A DNA stretch of 64,000 nucleotides from an uncultured Dialister sp. Lineage in GTDB: Bacteria > Bacillota_C > Negativicutes > Veillonellales > Dialisteraceae. Positions within the stretch are counted from its first letter, which is position 1, and each line of letters starts with the position of its first letter. The stretch lies in contig UPXR01000002.1 in assembly GCA_900557365.1 (NCBI GenBank), positions 1-64,000 on the forward strand, read 5' to 3'. The position numbers were made by a program, and so were the translations under genes. Of the stretch, positions 42,388 through 51,736 are shown piece after piece. Under the pieces are notes generated by a model. It saw only the letters and a list, made by a program, of their open reading frames with translations. It searched no databases and was not told the origin of the DNA.

Positions 42388-42433
42388 AAAAGGCCGGAAC
42401 GGCTCCGTGGAAAGGAGCATTCCGGCCTTTTAT
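42388..42433. terminator. Terminator of minus-strand peptidase gene
   Basis: AAAAGGCCGGAA pairs perfectly with TTCCGGCCTTTT, with an inner GGCTCC/GGAGC hairpin. Confidence 0.85.
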
Positions 42434-42459
42434 CGTTAGGCTGTGAAAATTTCTGCAGA

Positions 42460-43602
42460 TCAGCCGTGAAGGGAGAAATGGCTTTCTGCCTCAATGATGC
42501 GGTAAACAAGCTCACCGGCATCGAAAAGGTCCTGTGCGGCCAGGATTTCCTGATTGGTGTGGAAATTGGTCATGCCCACGCCGAGAAGAACGGCAGGGAA
42601 ACCTTTTGTACCGAACCAGTTTGCATCGCTGCCGCCGCCGGTGGAGCTGATGCTGACCGGGAATTTTGCTTCTGCGCAGGCGCTGCGGAAAAGAGCAACG
42701 GCAGGGCTTGTTTCTTCAACCTTAAAAGCATCGTAGGTCTTTTCCTTTTTGATGGTGAGCTGGCCCTGCGGGAATTTTTCTGCGGCGCTGCGGAAAGCAT
42801 CTTCCATTCGGGAAACCAGTTTTTCCAGCTTTTCGTTGTTCCGGCTCCGGGCTTCGCAGTGGACAGCGCAGTGCTCGGGAACGATATTGGTGGCGAGGCC
42901 GCCGGAAATGGTGCCGATGTTGCAGGTGGTCTCTTCATCGATCCGTCCGGTCGGGCAGGAGGCAATGCCGAGTGCGGCCATGGCGATGGCATTGGTGCCC
43001 TTCTCCGGACACATCCCTGCATGGGCAGCGACGCCTTTGCAGAGGAAATCGACGGTGTATTCGGAGGGGCCTTCATTGATGAGTGTGCCTGCCTTGCCGT
43101 CCACGTCCAGCGTATAGCCGAAATCGATGCCCTGCAGGTATTGTTCCTCAATGTGGCGGGAGCCGATGAGTCCGTTTTCTTCCTGTACGGTGAAGATGAC
43201 CGTGATTTTGCCGTGGGGGATGTAGTTTTCCTTCATCAGGTGCAGTCCCTCCAGGATGGCTGCCACACCGGCTTTGTCATCGCCGCCGAGGATGGTGTCT
43301 CCCTTGGAGGAGAAGATGCCGTCCTGCAGGACGGGTTCGATATTTTTGCAGTTTTCCACGCAGTCCATGTGAGCGGTGAAGGCCACCGAGGGAAGTCCCG
43401 GCATATTTTCGTTGAATACGGCAATCAGATTGCCGCTGTTCCCGCCGGCAACGGAGCCGTTATTGTCTTCAATGATCCTGGAAGCCCCCAGGGTGCGGAG
43501 CTGCCGTTTCAGATAATCGCAGACTTCCCGTTCGCCCTTGGAGGGGGCATAGATGCGGATCAGCTCGGTAAAGCTTTTCTTGATTCTTTCTTCGTTAACC
43601 AT
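42460..43602 (-). CDS. PepT-like M20 family peptidase
   Basis: 380 residues, zinc-dependent M20 fold. Metal ligands and catalytic residues are seen in order: TAHMDC near residue 77, GGDDKAG near 107, EENGLIGS near 140 (catalytic Glu pair), DVDGKAG near 161 and the C-terminal TNFHTNQEIL near 349. This order and length fit the PepT-like group (YqjE type) that trims tripeptides or di-peptides. The start is MVNEERIKK at 43602 with GAGGTAC upstream; a longer frame to 43656 lacks a binding site. A TATAAT box lies near 43667 on this strand. Confidence 0.88.
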   Translation of the reverse strand: MVNEERIKKSFTELIRIYAPSKGEREVCDYLKRQLRTLGASRIIEDNNGSVAGGNSGNLIAVFNENMPGLPSVAFTAHMDCVENCKNIEPVLQDGIFSSKGDTILGGDDKAGVAAILEGLHLMKENYIPHGKITVIFTVQEENGLIGSRHIEEQYLQGIDFGYTLDVDGKAGTLINEGPSEYTVDFLCKGVAAHAGMCPEKGTNAIAMAALGIASCPTGRIDEETTCNIGTISGGLATNIVPEHCAVHCEARSRNNEKLEKLVSRMEDAFRSAAEKFPQGQLTIKKEKTYDAFKVEETSPAVALFRSACAEAKFPVSISSTGGGSDANWFGTKGFPAVLLGVGMTNFHTNQEILAAQDLFDAGELVYRIIEAESHFSLHG

Positions 43603-43688
43603 AGTGTACCTCGTTTGTAAAACAGGCTGCTTCGAAGGAAACAGCATTCTTTTCATACTTTCCTTATTATACCCATTCCGCCGGGATT

Positions 43689-44903
43689 TTACAGACCTTT
43701 TGCCGTTTCCGCATCGTCCGGATTCTTCCGGTTTTTCCTGCCGGAGGCGTCCTCTTCGGTGAGCCAGAATCCCTTTCGGAGTGCTTCCTTGCCGAATTTC
43801 TGCTGAATCTCATCAATGGCTCTCTCTGCGGCAAGCTTCTTTTCTCTGTCCCGGGAAAAGAGGGAGGCCATGGAAACCTCCGGCCCCAGATTGGAGCAGG
43901 CAACGCCGATGAGACGGATTCCCTCCTTCCGGGGAATTTTCCGGAGAAGCGCACGGGCCGCATCATAGATTTCCTTTTGGAGGCTGGTGGACTCGGGAAG
44001 GGTTACTGCCCGGGTGACCGTAGTGAAGGAAGCAAAACGGATTTTCAGGGAAACGGTGCGCGCCATTCTGCGGTGCTTTCTCAGGCGCTGTGCCACGATG
44101 TCGCTGTGGATGGCGATTTCCCGGTCGATCCGGTCTGGATCGGTCAGATCCTCATCATAGGTGGACTCATCCCCGATGGATTTGATTTCCCGTCTGGCCT
44201 GTACGGGCCGGTCATCCTGCCCGAAAGCGAGCCGCTTCAGGACACTTCCCTGGCTTCCCAGAAGGGCAGTGAGGCGGGATTCCGGGGCGTCCTGGATGTC
44301 ACCGATGGTCAGGAAACGGGCGCGGATAAGTTTCTTCTCTGTGACCTCTCCCACGCCCCAGAGGCGGCGCACCGGAAGGGGACGGAGAATCTGTGCTTCC
44401 TTTCCGTAGGGAATGATGCATAGTCCGTCAGGCTTGTTCATGTCACTGGCCATTTTGGCGAGAAATTTGTTGGGAGCAATCCCTACGGAGGCAGTGAGAC
44501 GGACCTTATCGGCAATTTCCTTCTTGATGGCCCGTCCGACCGCACCGACTGTGGGATAATGGATGCCCATGCCGGAAATATCCAGAAAGGCTTCATCAAG
44601 GGAAATGGGCTCATAGGCACTGGCATAGTGCAGCATGATTTCATGAATCTGCTCGGAGGCTTCCCGATAGGCATCGAACCGGGGCGGGAGGAAAATGCCT
44701 TCCGGACAGAGTTCTCTGGCCTGCATGACGGGCATGGCGGAATGAACGCCGTATTTTCTGGCTTCATAGGAGGCCGTGGCCACTACGCCCCGCCGGGATT
44801 TCCCGCCGATGATGACCGGTTTGCCCCGGTATTCCGGGAAGTCCCGCTGCTCCACAGAGGCAAAAAAAGCATCCATATCGACGTGCATGATCCATCGCTT
44901 CAT
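43689..44903 (-). CDS. dinB: DNA polymerase IV (Y family)
   Basis: 404 residues. Family signatures are MHVDMDAFFASVEQRD near residues 6-21 (first catalytic Asp), SLDEAFLDISG near 105 (catalytic Asp-Glu) and SVGIAPNKFLAKMASDMNKPDG near 137-158. A helix-hairpin-helix region (VRRLWGVGEVTEKKL) and the C-terminal little-finger domain follow. The enzyme copies past DNA lesions with low fidelity. No beta-clamp motif is obvious at the very C-terminus. The start is ATG 44903 with AGGAGG 8 nt upstream. Confidence 0.96.
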   Translation of the reverse strand: MKRWIMHVDMDAFFASVEQRDFPEYRGKPVIIGGKSRRGVVATASYEARKYGVHSAMPVMQARELCPEGIFLPPRFDAYREASEQIHEIMLHYASAYEPISLDEAFLDISGMGIHYPTVGAVGRAIKKEIADKVRLTASVGIAPNKFLAKMASDMNKPDGLCIIPYGKEAQILRPLPVRRLWGVGEVTEKKLIRARFLTIGDIQDAPESRLTALLGSQGSVLKRLAFGQDDRPVQARREIKSIGDESTYDEDLTDPDRIDREIAIHSDIVAQRLRKHRRMARTVSLKIRFASFTTVTRAVTLPESTSLQKEIYDAARALLRKIPRKEGIRLIGVACSNLGPEVSMASLFSRDREKKLAAERAIDEIQQKFGKEALRKGFWLTEEDASGRKNRKNPDDAETAKGL

Positions 44904-44963
44904 TGCATTCCCTCCTTTCGTTTTCATCATAAAAAGAGCAGCGGGAAATGTCAAACCGCAGCC

Positions 44964-44992
44964 AAAAAGCCCCTGCCGCAGCAGAGGCTTTT
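44964..44992 (-). terminator. Terminator of tctCBA operon
   Basis: On the minus strand AAAAGCCTCTGC pairs with GCAGGGGCTTTT (one G-T), loop TGCG, followed by T. Confidence 0.85.
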
Positions 44993-44999
44993 CCGTCGA

Positions 45000-46517
45000 T
45001 CAGGAGTTCGTTTTGCTGAATGTATTTTTCCCTTTCTTGAGCCGGTCCATGAGGAAGGGGGAGAAAATGGAAATCACGCAGAGAAGAATCAGAATCCAGC
45101 AGATCGGAGTGGAGAAAAGAATGGAAATATCTCCGCCCGACAGGGAAAGGCTTCTCCGGAGTCCTCTTTCTCCGATGGGTCCCAGAATCAGAGCCAGCAC
45201 CACGGCAGCGGTATTGAGACCGAGCTTCCGCATGAGGTAGCCGATGATGCCGAAAAGGAACATGATGATGACATCGACGAAGCTGTTGTTGATGGCATAG
45301 GAGCCGACTACGCAGAGTACGAAGATGCAGGGAATGAGGATGGCATCGGACAGCTTGGCAATATGGGCAAAAATGCGGCAGCCGCCCAGACCGATCAGGA
45401 GCATGCAGAACTGTACGATGACAAAGCCGGCAAAGAAGGTATAGGTCATGGGAGCATACTTGGTGAAAAGCTCCGGTCCGGGCTGGAGGCCCTGGATGAT
45501 GAGGCCGCCCATGAGAACGGCGGTAACGGATTCTCCGGGGATGCCCAGCGTCAGGGTGGGGATCAGGGAGCCGCCGGTAACGGCATTGTTGGCCGCTTCG
45601 GAACCGGCTACGCCTTCAATATTGCCGTGGCCGAAGGTTTCCGGATGCTTGGAAAACTGACGGGCTGTATTGTAGCCGAGGAAGCAGGCAATGGAAGCGC
45701 CTGCGCCGGGAAGAAGCCCGATGATATTTCCGATGATCCACGAGCGGATGACCGTGGGGCCGATGCGGCGGAGCTCGGAAAGCTTCAGCAGGACGGAATC
45801 CTTGAAGTGTACGATATTTCCTCTTTCCTTGATGGCCTTTTCCATGAGGATGAAGACCTGGGACAGAGAAAACAGGCCGATGAGGGCGCAGGTGACGTTG
45901 ATTCCGTTGTACAGCTCATCAATGCCGAACATGAACCGTTCGGTTCCTTCCATCGGGTCCATGCCGATGGTGGACAGAATCAGGCCGAAAGCGCCGGACA
46001 TGAGGCCCTTCACCATGGAACCGGTGGTTACGCCGGCGATGATGGTCAGGCCGAAAAGGGCGAGCCAGAAATATTCCGGGCTGCCGAATTTCATGGCCAG
46101 CTCTGCCAGAAGGGGAGCAAAGAAGTACAGGGAAATACAGGAAAGCAGACCGCCGAAGAAGGAGGCGATGCACGCTGTCCCCAGGGCTTTTCCGGCTTTT
46201 CCCTGTTTGGTCAGCTCATACCCGTCCAGAGCGGTCGCTGCAGAAGCAGGAGTACCCGGGGTATGAATGAGAATGGCGGAAATGGAACCGCCGAAAATAG
46301 CGCCGCAGTAAATGCCGCCGAGCATGATCAGCCCTGTTTCCGGGTGCATCCCGAAGGTGAGGGGAAGCAGAAGGGCAACGCCCATGGCAGCGGAAAGACC
46401 GGGCATGCATCCGATGACGACGCCGATCGTGACGCCGATGATCATCATGAGCAGGTTCATGGGCTGCAGGGCGTTGCCGAAGCCCGCAGCCATCAGAGAT
46501 AAGGTTTGCGCGTCCAT
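45000..46517 (-). CDS. tctA: Tripartite tricarboxylate transporter large permease TctA
   Basis: 505 residues with about ten to twelve helices, TctA family. Conserved glycine-rich stretches include GCMPGLSAAMGVALLLPLTFGM near 37-58, GGSISAILIHTPGTPASAAT near 74-93, and LLPGAGASIACFLGYNTARQ near 266. It works with TctB and the periplasmic TctC, using an ion gradient to import citrate or similar carboxylates. AAGGAGG precedes the ATG at 46517, 9 nt after the tctB stop. A terminator follows. Confidence 0.95.
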   Translation of the reverse strand: MDAQTLSLMAAGFGNALQPMNLLMMIIGVTIGVVIGCMPGLSAAMGVALLLPLTFGMHPETGLIMLGGIYCGAIFGGSISAILIHTPGTPASAATALDGYELTKQGKAGKALGTACIASFFGGLLSCISLYFFAPLLAELAMKFGSPEYFWLALFGLTIIAGVTTGSMVKGLMSGAFGLILSTIGMDPMEGTERFMFGIDELYNGINVTCALIGLFSLSQVFILMEKAIKERGNIVHFKDSVLLKLSELRRIGPTVIRSWIIGNIIGLLPGAGASIACFLGYNTARQFSKHPETFGHGNIEGVAGSEAANNAVTGGSLIPTLTLGIPGESVTAVLMGGLIIQGLQPGPELFTKYAPMTYTFFAGFVIVQFCMLLIGLGGCRIFAHIAKLSDAILIPCIFVLCVVGSYAINNSFVDVIIMFLFGIIGYLMRKLGLNTAAVVLALILGPIGERGLRRSLSLSGGDISILFSTPICWILILLCVISIFSPFLMDRLKKGKNTFSKTNS

Positions 46518-46526
46518 AAATCCTCC

Positions 46527-46985
46527 TTATAAGAAATCTTCCAAGAGCATGCCCTTCGGCAGCGGCACATTCAGGAATGTGTCGAAGGTGCCGAAGATCA
46601 GACCCGCCATTACGACCAGAATAAGGACGATGTAAAGAGGACGGATTCTGAAATATTTCAGGGAAAGGAAAAGATAAATCATGGCCGCAGGATAGAATCC
46701 GATGAGCTGCAGCAGTACGAAGAATACGAGAAACAGGCCGAAGAGGACCCAGAACTGCCGCGGAAGGAATCCTTCGAATACGACGGGAATATCGTTTATG
46801 ATTTCATGACTTCCCCGGTAATCCCGGAACATGAACATCACGCGGACCGTGGTGAGGATCACGAGCAGTCCGATGACGAATTCCGGATAATACCGGGCTT
46901 CTCTCGGAAATTCCTGGGTCAGCGCCAGGAAAAACAGGCTGAAGGCGTACATGAAACCGCAGATCAGTATGTCTGACTTTTTCAT
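46527..46985 (-). CDS. tctB: Tripartite tricarboxylate transporter small subunit TctB
   Basis: 152 residues with four membrane helices, the TctB layout (FPREARYYPEFVIGLLVILT near 30, and the C-terminal VLLQLIGFYPAAMIYLFLSL near 95). It is the small membrane subunit of the tripartite tricarboxylate transporter. The start is ATG 46985 with AAGGAG upstream, and the frame to 47003 is not needed. It is separated from tctC by 175 nt that contain a hairpin. Confidence 0.92.
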   Translation of the reverse strand: MKKSDILICGFMYAFSLFFLALTQEFPREARYYPEFVIGLLVILTTVRVMFMFRDYRGSHEIINDIPVVFEGFLPRQFWVLFGLFLVFFVLLQLIGFYPAAMIYLFLSLKYFRIRPLYIVLILVVMAGLIFGTFDTFLNVPLPKGMLLEDFL

Positions 46986-47071
46986 AGAGAAAACTCCTTG
47001 CAAAGAATCCCCGAAGCGGGGGCGGAAAACGGAGATCTTCCGGAAAAGCGCTCCGTTCTCCTGAAATACAG

Positions 47072-47100
47072 AAAATATCCCACTGAAAATGGGATATTTT
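47072..47100 (-). terminator. Intercistronic hairpin between tctC and tctB
   Basis: AAAATATCCCA pairs perfectly with TGGGATATTTT (11 bp). Only a short T-run follows on the minus strand, so it probably lowers transcription into tctBA or protects the tctC message, giving more binding protein than permease. Confidence 0.65.
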
Positions 47101-47160
47101 CCGAAAACAGGAATGAATGATTTCCGGCTGTCTTCCGGGAGCCGGAAGAAGCGGCCGGTC

Positions 47161-48174
47161 TTATTTCTGGCCGTCCTGCGTATAGAGCTTGGTTACAACA
47201 TTCTTGCAGAATTCCATCTGGTTCTGGATCAGTTCGGCCAGCTGCTTGCTGTCTTTGTAATCCATGACCATGCCGGCCTTTTCGTGAGCGTCCTTGACTT
47301 CCGGATCTTCCATGGTCTGTTTGAATGCATTCTCGTAGAATTTGATGATGTTTTCCGGAGTGCCCTTCGGAGCAACGAGAGCACGGGCTGTACCGTACCA
47401 TTCGTTGTAGTAGCCCAGTTCGCCCAGGGTGGGAACATCAGGCATGTTCGGGTCTCTCTTCGTATCGTAGATGCCGAGGACCTTCAGCTCCGGATTGTCG
47501 CCGCCGATCAGCTGTGCCACATCGGCCACCTTTGCGCAGGAGAAGTCGACTTCACCCTGACGGAGTGCCAGAAGCTGGTCTGCCGTGCCGCCGTAGGGAA
47601 CGGCATTGTATTCAAAGCCTGCGGTGGTGGAAAGGAGCTGTGCTGCCGTATGGTTGGAGGCCTGTACGCCGTTGGTGGAAGCTTTCAGCTGACCGGGATG
47701 CGCTTTGGCATCTTCCACGAGTTCTTTCAGCGTGTTCCACTTGGCATCCTTGCGGACTACGACAACGGAGGTTTCCGTCAGATGGTTGCAGATCGGAACA
47801 ATGGATTTGTCATCGAACTGGGCGCCCTTCTGTGCAGCCAGCGTGGTGTAGGTGGGGAGATTGATAAAGCCGATGGTGTAGCCGTCCGGCTTTGCCTTGG
47901 ACAGTTCGGTCCAGCCGATCTTTCCGTCTGCACCCGGCTTATTTTCGATGACCAGGGTCTGCCCTACATATTTCTTGGCACTGTTTGTGAGAAGACGGGC
48001 GCCGGTATCCGTGCCGGAGCCTGCTTTATAAGCAACAATGACCTTTACATCCTTCGTGGGCTTCCAGTCTCCGCCGCTGTTTCCGGACGATTTGCTGTCT
48101 CCGCCGCATCCGCTGAAAAGAATGCCGGCTGCCAGTACCGCTGTGCCGATCCATGCCATTTTTTTCTTATTCAT
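47161..48174 (-). CDS. tctC: Tripartite tricarboxylate transporter binding lipoprotein TctC
   Basis: 337 residues, lipoprotein signal ending at Cys23 (FSGC), then a Bug/TctC fold: DVKVIVAYKAGSGTDTGARLL near 43-63, where the first carboxylate-binding loop lies, and VENKPGADGKIGWTEL-like IENKPGADGKIG near 75-86. It captures a carboxylate for TctAB. It is the first gene of the minus-strand tctCBA operon and has AAGGAGG before its ATG. Confidence 0.95.
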   Translation of the reverse strand: MNKKKMAWIGTAVLAAGILFSGCGGDSKSSGNSGGDWKPTKDVKVIVAYKAGSGTDTGARLLTNSAKKYVGQTLVIENKPGADGKIGWTELSKAKPDGYTIGFINLPTYTTLAAQKGAQFDDKSIVPICNHLTETSVVVVRKDAKWNTLKELVEDAKAHPGQLKASTNGVQASNHTAAQLLSTTAGFEYNAVPYGGTADQLLALRQGEVDFSCAKVADVAQLIGGDNPELKVLGIYDTKRDPNMPDVPTLGELGYYNEWYGTARALVAPKGTPENIIKFYENAFKQTMEDPEVKDAHEKAGMVMDYKDSKQLAELIQNQMEFCKNVVTKLYTQDGQK

Positions 48175-48570
48175 ACTGCTGATTCCTCCTTATAAAAACT
48201 ACAAACATCCATGAAGAACATTCCGAGAATGAATCTCTTTCGCGCTTCTATTATTGTAACATTTTTGTAAAGATATTGTAAGGAATATGTATACTCGCAT
48301 GGAATAAGGGTATGCTTGTTATCGGATACAGAGGAAGGATTCCTCCGCCGGAACAGGCCGGAAAAGACCGCGGAAAACGGAATAATTTGCAGGACAGAAA
48401 GATTTTTGACCGGGAAAGAAGAAAAAACAGGGGCAGACCTATGCCGGGAAAACATGAAACAGTCGGGAAATCAATACTTTTTGGAAAGGATAAAACTTTT
48501 CTATACGCGCCTATTAAGAGGAGGCTGTACGCTTTGTCCGGCCGCTATACCATATCTTGTACAGATGCTC
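48175..48570. other. Gene-free divergent intergenic region
   Basis: Separates the minus-strand tct operon from the plus-strand ZTP riboswitch transcript. AT-rich sequence at 48250-48300 probably holds the tct promoter. I see no coding sequence. Confidence 0.55.
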
Positions 48571-48599
48571 TTGACACCTCAAAATTTCCGTGGTACTCT
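48571..48599 (+). promoter_or_regulatory. Promoter of ZTP riboswitch transcript
   Basis: Perfect TTGACA (48571-48576), 17-nt spacer and TACTCT (48594-48599); RNA starts near 48606. Confidence 0.7.
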
Positions 48600-48605
48600 A
48601 GGCAT

Positions 48606-48717
48606 ACAACATAAAGTCTTCGCGGAACTGACGGATATAATGTGGAAATGACCACGTGAACCGCGGAGAAACTGATCGGCCGACCGTCTGGGCAGGGAAA
48701 CCTACTCAGGCGGCTTT
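48606..48717 (+). promoter_or_regulatory. ZTP (pfl) riboswitch
   Basis: The first aptamer half is CGCGGAACTGACGG (48621-48634), then a GTGG/CCAC hairpin and CCGCGGAGAA (48661-48670). The second half is the hallmark GGCCGACCGTCTGGGCAG (48678-48695). The latter can instead pair with CCTACTCAGGCGG, followed by TTTT, forming a terminator. Binding of ZTP or ZMP, signals of 10-formyl-THF shortage, would favour transcription of the transporter gene at 48760. The assignment is by eye from the conserved segments. Confidence 0.85.
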
Positions 48718-48759
48718 TACGTCTCCGGTTTCCCTCTGGTATTGATTCTGGAGGGTAAA

Positions 48760-50034
48760 ATGAAAAAGAAGAATCGTTGGCTCATCGCCCTGTCTGCCGT
48801 GGGAATCCATATCTGCATCGGCAGCGTTTATGCGTGGAGCGTGCTTACACGTCCGGTTATGGCGGAAATGGGACTGTCCCTGTCTGCCGTTACATGGGCG
48901 TTTTCCATTGCCATTCTGTTCCTGGGAATGTCGGCGGGCTTTCTGGGCGGCATCGTGGAACGGATGGGGCCCAGAAATTCGGGGATTCTCTCGGCCTGCT
49001 TTTTCGGGACCGGGCTTCTCGGTACGGCGCTGGCCATCGATCTCCGGTCGCAGTGGCTGCTTTACTTCTTTTACGGATGCATCGGCGGCATCGGTCTGGG
49101 GACGGGATACATCACGCCGGTATCCACGCTGGTGAAATGGTTCCCGTCGCACCGGGGCTTTGCGACCGGTCTGGCCATCATGGGCTTCGGCTTTGCCGCT
49201 CTGGTGGCAGGACCGCTCATGCGTTTCCTCACGGATACGTACGGTCTTGTAGATAATTTCCTGATTCTCGGTGCAGGCTATGCGGTCATCATCGTGCTGT
49301 CCGCTTCCTACCTGCGTCCTCCCAGAAAGGGAGAAATCCCCATGCTGCTGGAAGAAGTCCTGGAACAGGAAGCCAATCTGGGAACAAAGCGGACCATGGT
49401 GGGCCCGCAGATGACCAGAAAGGAAGCCATGCACACCTGGAAATGGTATGCACTCTGGTGGATTTTCTTCACCAATATTACCTGCGGGATCGGTCTTCTG
49501 GCCGTTGCATCGCCTATGGCGCAGGATGTTATCGGCATGAATCCGGCGGAAGCCGCTTCCCTGGTCGGCATTATCGGCATTGTGAACGGCGGCGGCCGTA
49601 TTGTGTGGTCCACGATTTCCGATAAGATCGGCCGCGGCGTGACCTACATGGTTTTCTTTGCTTTGGAAACGGCTGCTTTCTGGGTACTTTCCTCTGCATC
49701 GGACAGTTTCCTCTTTCAGGCGCTGGTGCTGGGAATCATTTCCTGCTACGGCGGCGGCTTCTCCTGCATGCCCGCCTATCTGTCCGACATTTTCGGCGTG
49801 CGCCAGCTTTCCTCCATCCACGGTTCAATTCTGACCGCCTGGGGAATTGCGGGTATTGCCGGTCCGGTTATTCTTTCCGTGATGAAGGAAACCACCGGCG
49901 GCTATGCGGCAACACTCCATTTGTTTGCCGGCATGCTGGCTCTGGCCTTTATTGTTGCGGCGGTTCTCCGCTGGCGCAATGAAGCGGATAAAAAGCAGTG
50001 GGCTCTCCGGGAAGCGGAAGAAGCGTCCTGCTGA
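48760..50034 (+). CDS. OFA (oxalate/formate antiporter) family MFS transporter
   Basis: 424 residues, twelve helices. The N-terminal ICIGSVYAWSVLTRPVMAEMGLSLSAVTWAFSIAI is characteristic of the OFA family (TC 2.A.1.11), as is GIGLGTGYITPVSTLVKWFP near 107-126. Family members carry small carboxylates such as oxalate, formate or lactate. The ZTP riboswitch upstream connects this gene with one-carbon/folate status, so formate is an attractive substrate; this is inference. The start is ATG 48760 with CTGGAGGG 5 nt upstream. Confidence 0.9.
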   Translation: MKKKNRWLIALSAVGIHICIGSVYAWSVLTRPVMAEMGLSLSAVTWAFSIAILFLGMSAGFLGGIVERMGPRNSGILSACFFGTGLLGTALAIDLRSQWLLYFFYGCIGGIGLGTGYITPVSTLVKWFPSHRGFATGLAIMGFGFAALVAGPLMRFLTDTYGLVDNFLILGAGYAVIIVLSASYLRPPRKGEIPMLLEEVLEQEANLGTKRTMVGPQMTRKEAMHTWKWYALWWIFFTNITCGIGLLAVASPMAQDVIGMNPAEAASLVGIIGIVNGGGRIVWSTISDKIGRGVTYMVFFALETAAFWVLSSASDSFLFQALVLGIISCYGGGFSCMPAYLSDIFGVRQLSSIHGSILTAWGIAGIAGPVILSVMKETTGGYAATLHLFAGMLALAFIVAAVLRWRNEADKKQWALREAEEASC

Positions 50035-50066
50035 GCCGCTTCCTGAAATCGGAAATGAAATTTCAG

Positions 50067-50099
50067 ACCTGTCTGTCCTTTCGGGCGGACAGGTTTTTC
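50067..50099 (+). terminator. Intrinsic terminator after OFA transporter
   Basis: ACCTGTC pairs with GACAGGT around an inner TCC/GGG hairpin, followed by five T. Confidence 0.8.
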
Positions 50100-50214
50100 T
50101 CTGCAAAGCTTTCGCATTTTCTCTCTGCCCATTATCCGGTGTATAATATAGGTATAAATAAGAAGGAATTTCATCGTAGGGAATTCTGTTTCCCTGGAAT
50201 AAGAGGTGCTTCTT

Positions 50215-51423
50215 ATGGAACGTGCGGAACGGTGGAAACGAATCGTATATCTTTGCTGTGCGGTGCAGATCGGTGCGGGCATTTCCCTGGTCGGGGTGAT
50301 GAGCTTCCTGCCGCTTTTTCTTTCGGAGCTGGGAATCCATGATTCGGGAGATGCGGCCTTCTGGGCCGGACTGATTACGGGAGTCACGCCTTTCATGATT
50401 GCTCTGTCATCGCCCTTCTGGTCGCTGCAGACTGCCAAACGGGGCGTGCGGACGATGATGTCCTTTGTCCTGGCTTCAGTGACGGTGTGTATTCTTCTGT
50501 CGGGAATCACCACGGCGCCGTGGCAGCTGCTGATTCTCCGGGCCATTCAGGGGCTGGTCGGCGGATTTGTCCCCATCGGGCTGGCTGCGGTGTCTGCGGT
50601 GACGCCGGAGGAAAAGACGTCGTGGGCCATGGGCTGCTTTCAGGCGGCCATGGTATGCGGCATCATGTTCGGACCTCTCCTGGGCGGGCTGATTGCGGAT
50701 TACCTGGGATACCGCATGCCTTTCTTCATTTTCGGCGGTCTGTCCTTCTGCTGTCTGATTGCCGTGCGGAGAGTCATGCCCGGCATGAAGGGCATGATGA
50801 AGAAGGCGGAAAAGAAGGAGTCCGCGTGGGCGCAGATTCTCTACTTTATGAGAATTCCCCGGGTGCGGATCATGACTTTCCTGCAGTTTCTCTGCAATTT
50901 CGGGATCACCGGGATCGGACCGATTCTGCCTCTGTATATCAAACAGGAAATCGGCGGGGAAACGGAGATGGTTGCCACTGTGGTGGGCATCATCATTTTC
51001 ATGGCAGGCGGATTTTCCGCCATGTCTTCGCTCCAGGTGGGGAAGGTGACCCAGCGGTTCCGGATTCACCGGGTGCTGCTTTTTGCCACTGCTTTTGTGG
51101 GAGCGACCTTTTTGCTGCAGTATGCAGCGTCTTCCATATACGGACTGGGCTTCTGGCGGGCCGTCACGGGGATCGGGATGGGCCTTATCGCGCCCTGTAC
51201 GAATACGATTCTGGCCAAGTCAGTGCCGCCGGAGAAGCGGACCATTATATTCGGCGTGGTGTCGTCTTTCTTCCTGATGGGGAATGTGGCAGGACCGGTC
51301 TGCTCCGGAATCATTGCCGGCTGGTTCTCCTATTCCGCCGTTTTCTGGACGACCGCTGTCACGTTCTGGGGAGCGGCTGTGCTGATTTTCCTGAATTTCC
51401 GGAATGATCGGAGCGGCATCTGA
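50215..51423 (+). CDS. MFS transporter (DHA1-like, drug efflux type)
   Basis: 402 residues with twelve helices. The first half contains the A-motif-like SPFWSLQTAKRGVR near 62-75 and an antiporter-type motif C version, MVCGIMFGPLLGGLIADYLG near 142-161, which points to proton-coupled efflux. The substrate is unknown. AGAGGTG lies 7 nt before the ATG at 50215. TATAAT at 50141-50146 is its likely -10 box. It is separate from the OFA gene. Confidence 0.85.
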   Translation: MERAERWKRIVYLCCAVQIGAGISLVGVMSFLPLFLSELGIHDSGDAAFWAGLITGVTPFMIALSSPFWSLQTAKRGVRTMMSFVLASVTVCILLSGITTAPWQLLILRAIQGLVGGFVPIGLAAVSAVTPEEKTSWAMGCFQAAMVCGIMFGPLLGGLIADYLGYRMPFFIFGGLSFCCLIAVRRVMPGMKGMMKKAEKKESAWAQILYFMRIPRVRIMTFLQFLCNFGITGIGPILPLYIKQEIGGETEMVATVVGIIIFMAGGFSAMSSLQVGKVTQRFRIHRVLLFATAFVGATFLLQYAASSIYGLGFWRAVTGIGMGLIAPCTNTILAKSVPPEKRTIIFGVVSSFFLMGNVAGPVCSGIIAGWFSYSAVFWTTAVTFWGAAVLIFLNFRNDRSGI

Positions 51424-51460
51424 AAATTTTGGGGATTTTCCCGGACCGGCGGAGGAATGC

Positions 51461-51489
51461 TTGACGAATCGGACGGAAGCGGCTAAAAT
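51461..51489 (+). promoter_or_regulatory. Promoter of ileS
   Basis: TTGACG (51461-51466), 17-nt spacer and TAAAAT (51484-51489). Confidence 0.7.
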
Positions 51490-51495
51490 ATAGGA

Positions 51496-51713
51496 ATGTA
51501 TAAGCATGGATGAAGACGGTTTGCGTCAGGAAACATCGCAGCGAGCCCGGACGGTGGGAGCGGGTATGGGAAAGCGCAGACAGATCACTTCGGAGCTCCG
51601 GGGAAGAAAAGCCCCGGCGGGACATCGTTAACTGTACCAAGTGGCCGCAGAGCCGGTCATGAGGGTGGTACCACGGGAACCTTTCCCGCCCCTTAGGGGG
51701 CGGGATTTTTTTA
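51496..51713 (+). promoter_or_regulatory. Isoleucine T-box leader of ileS
   Basis: T-box core GGGTGGTACCACGG at 51663-51676, followed by a CCCGCCCC/GGGGGCGGG terminator with T-run (51684-51713). The specifier loop reads CAG-ATC-A before CTTCGGAGC (about 51582-51598), giving the Ile codon ATC. TGGT matches a discriminator A. Confidence 0.93.
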
Positions 51714-51736
51714 TTCCATTATGCAGGAGGAAGAAC

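Noticed and set aside
44559..46502. A 647-codon plus-strand frame opposite dinB and tctA
   Set aside because: Gly/Asp/His-rich artefact composition; it crosses two real genes and the tctA terminator.
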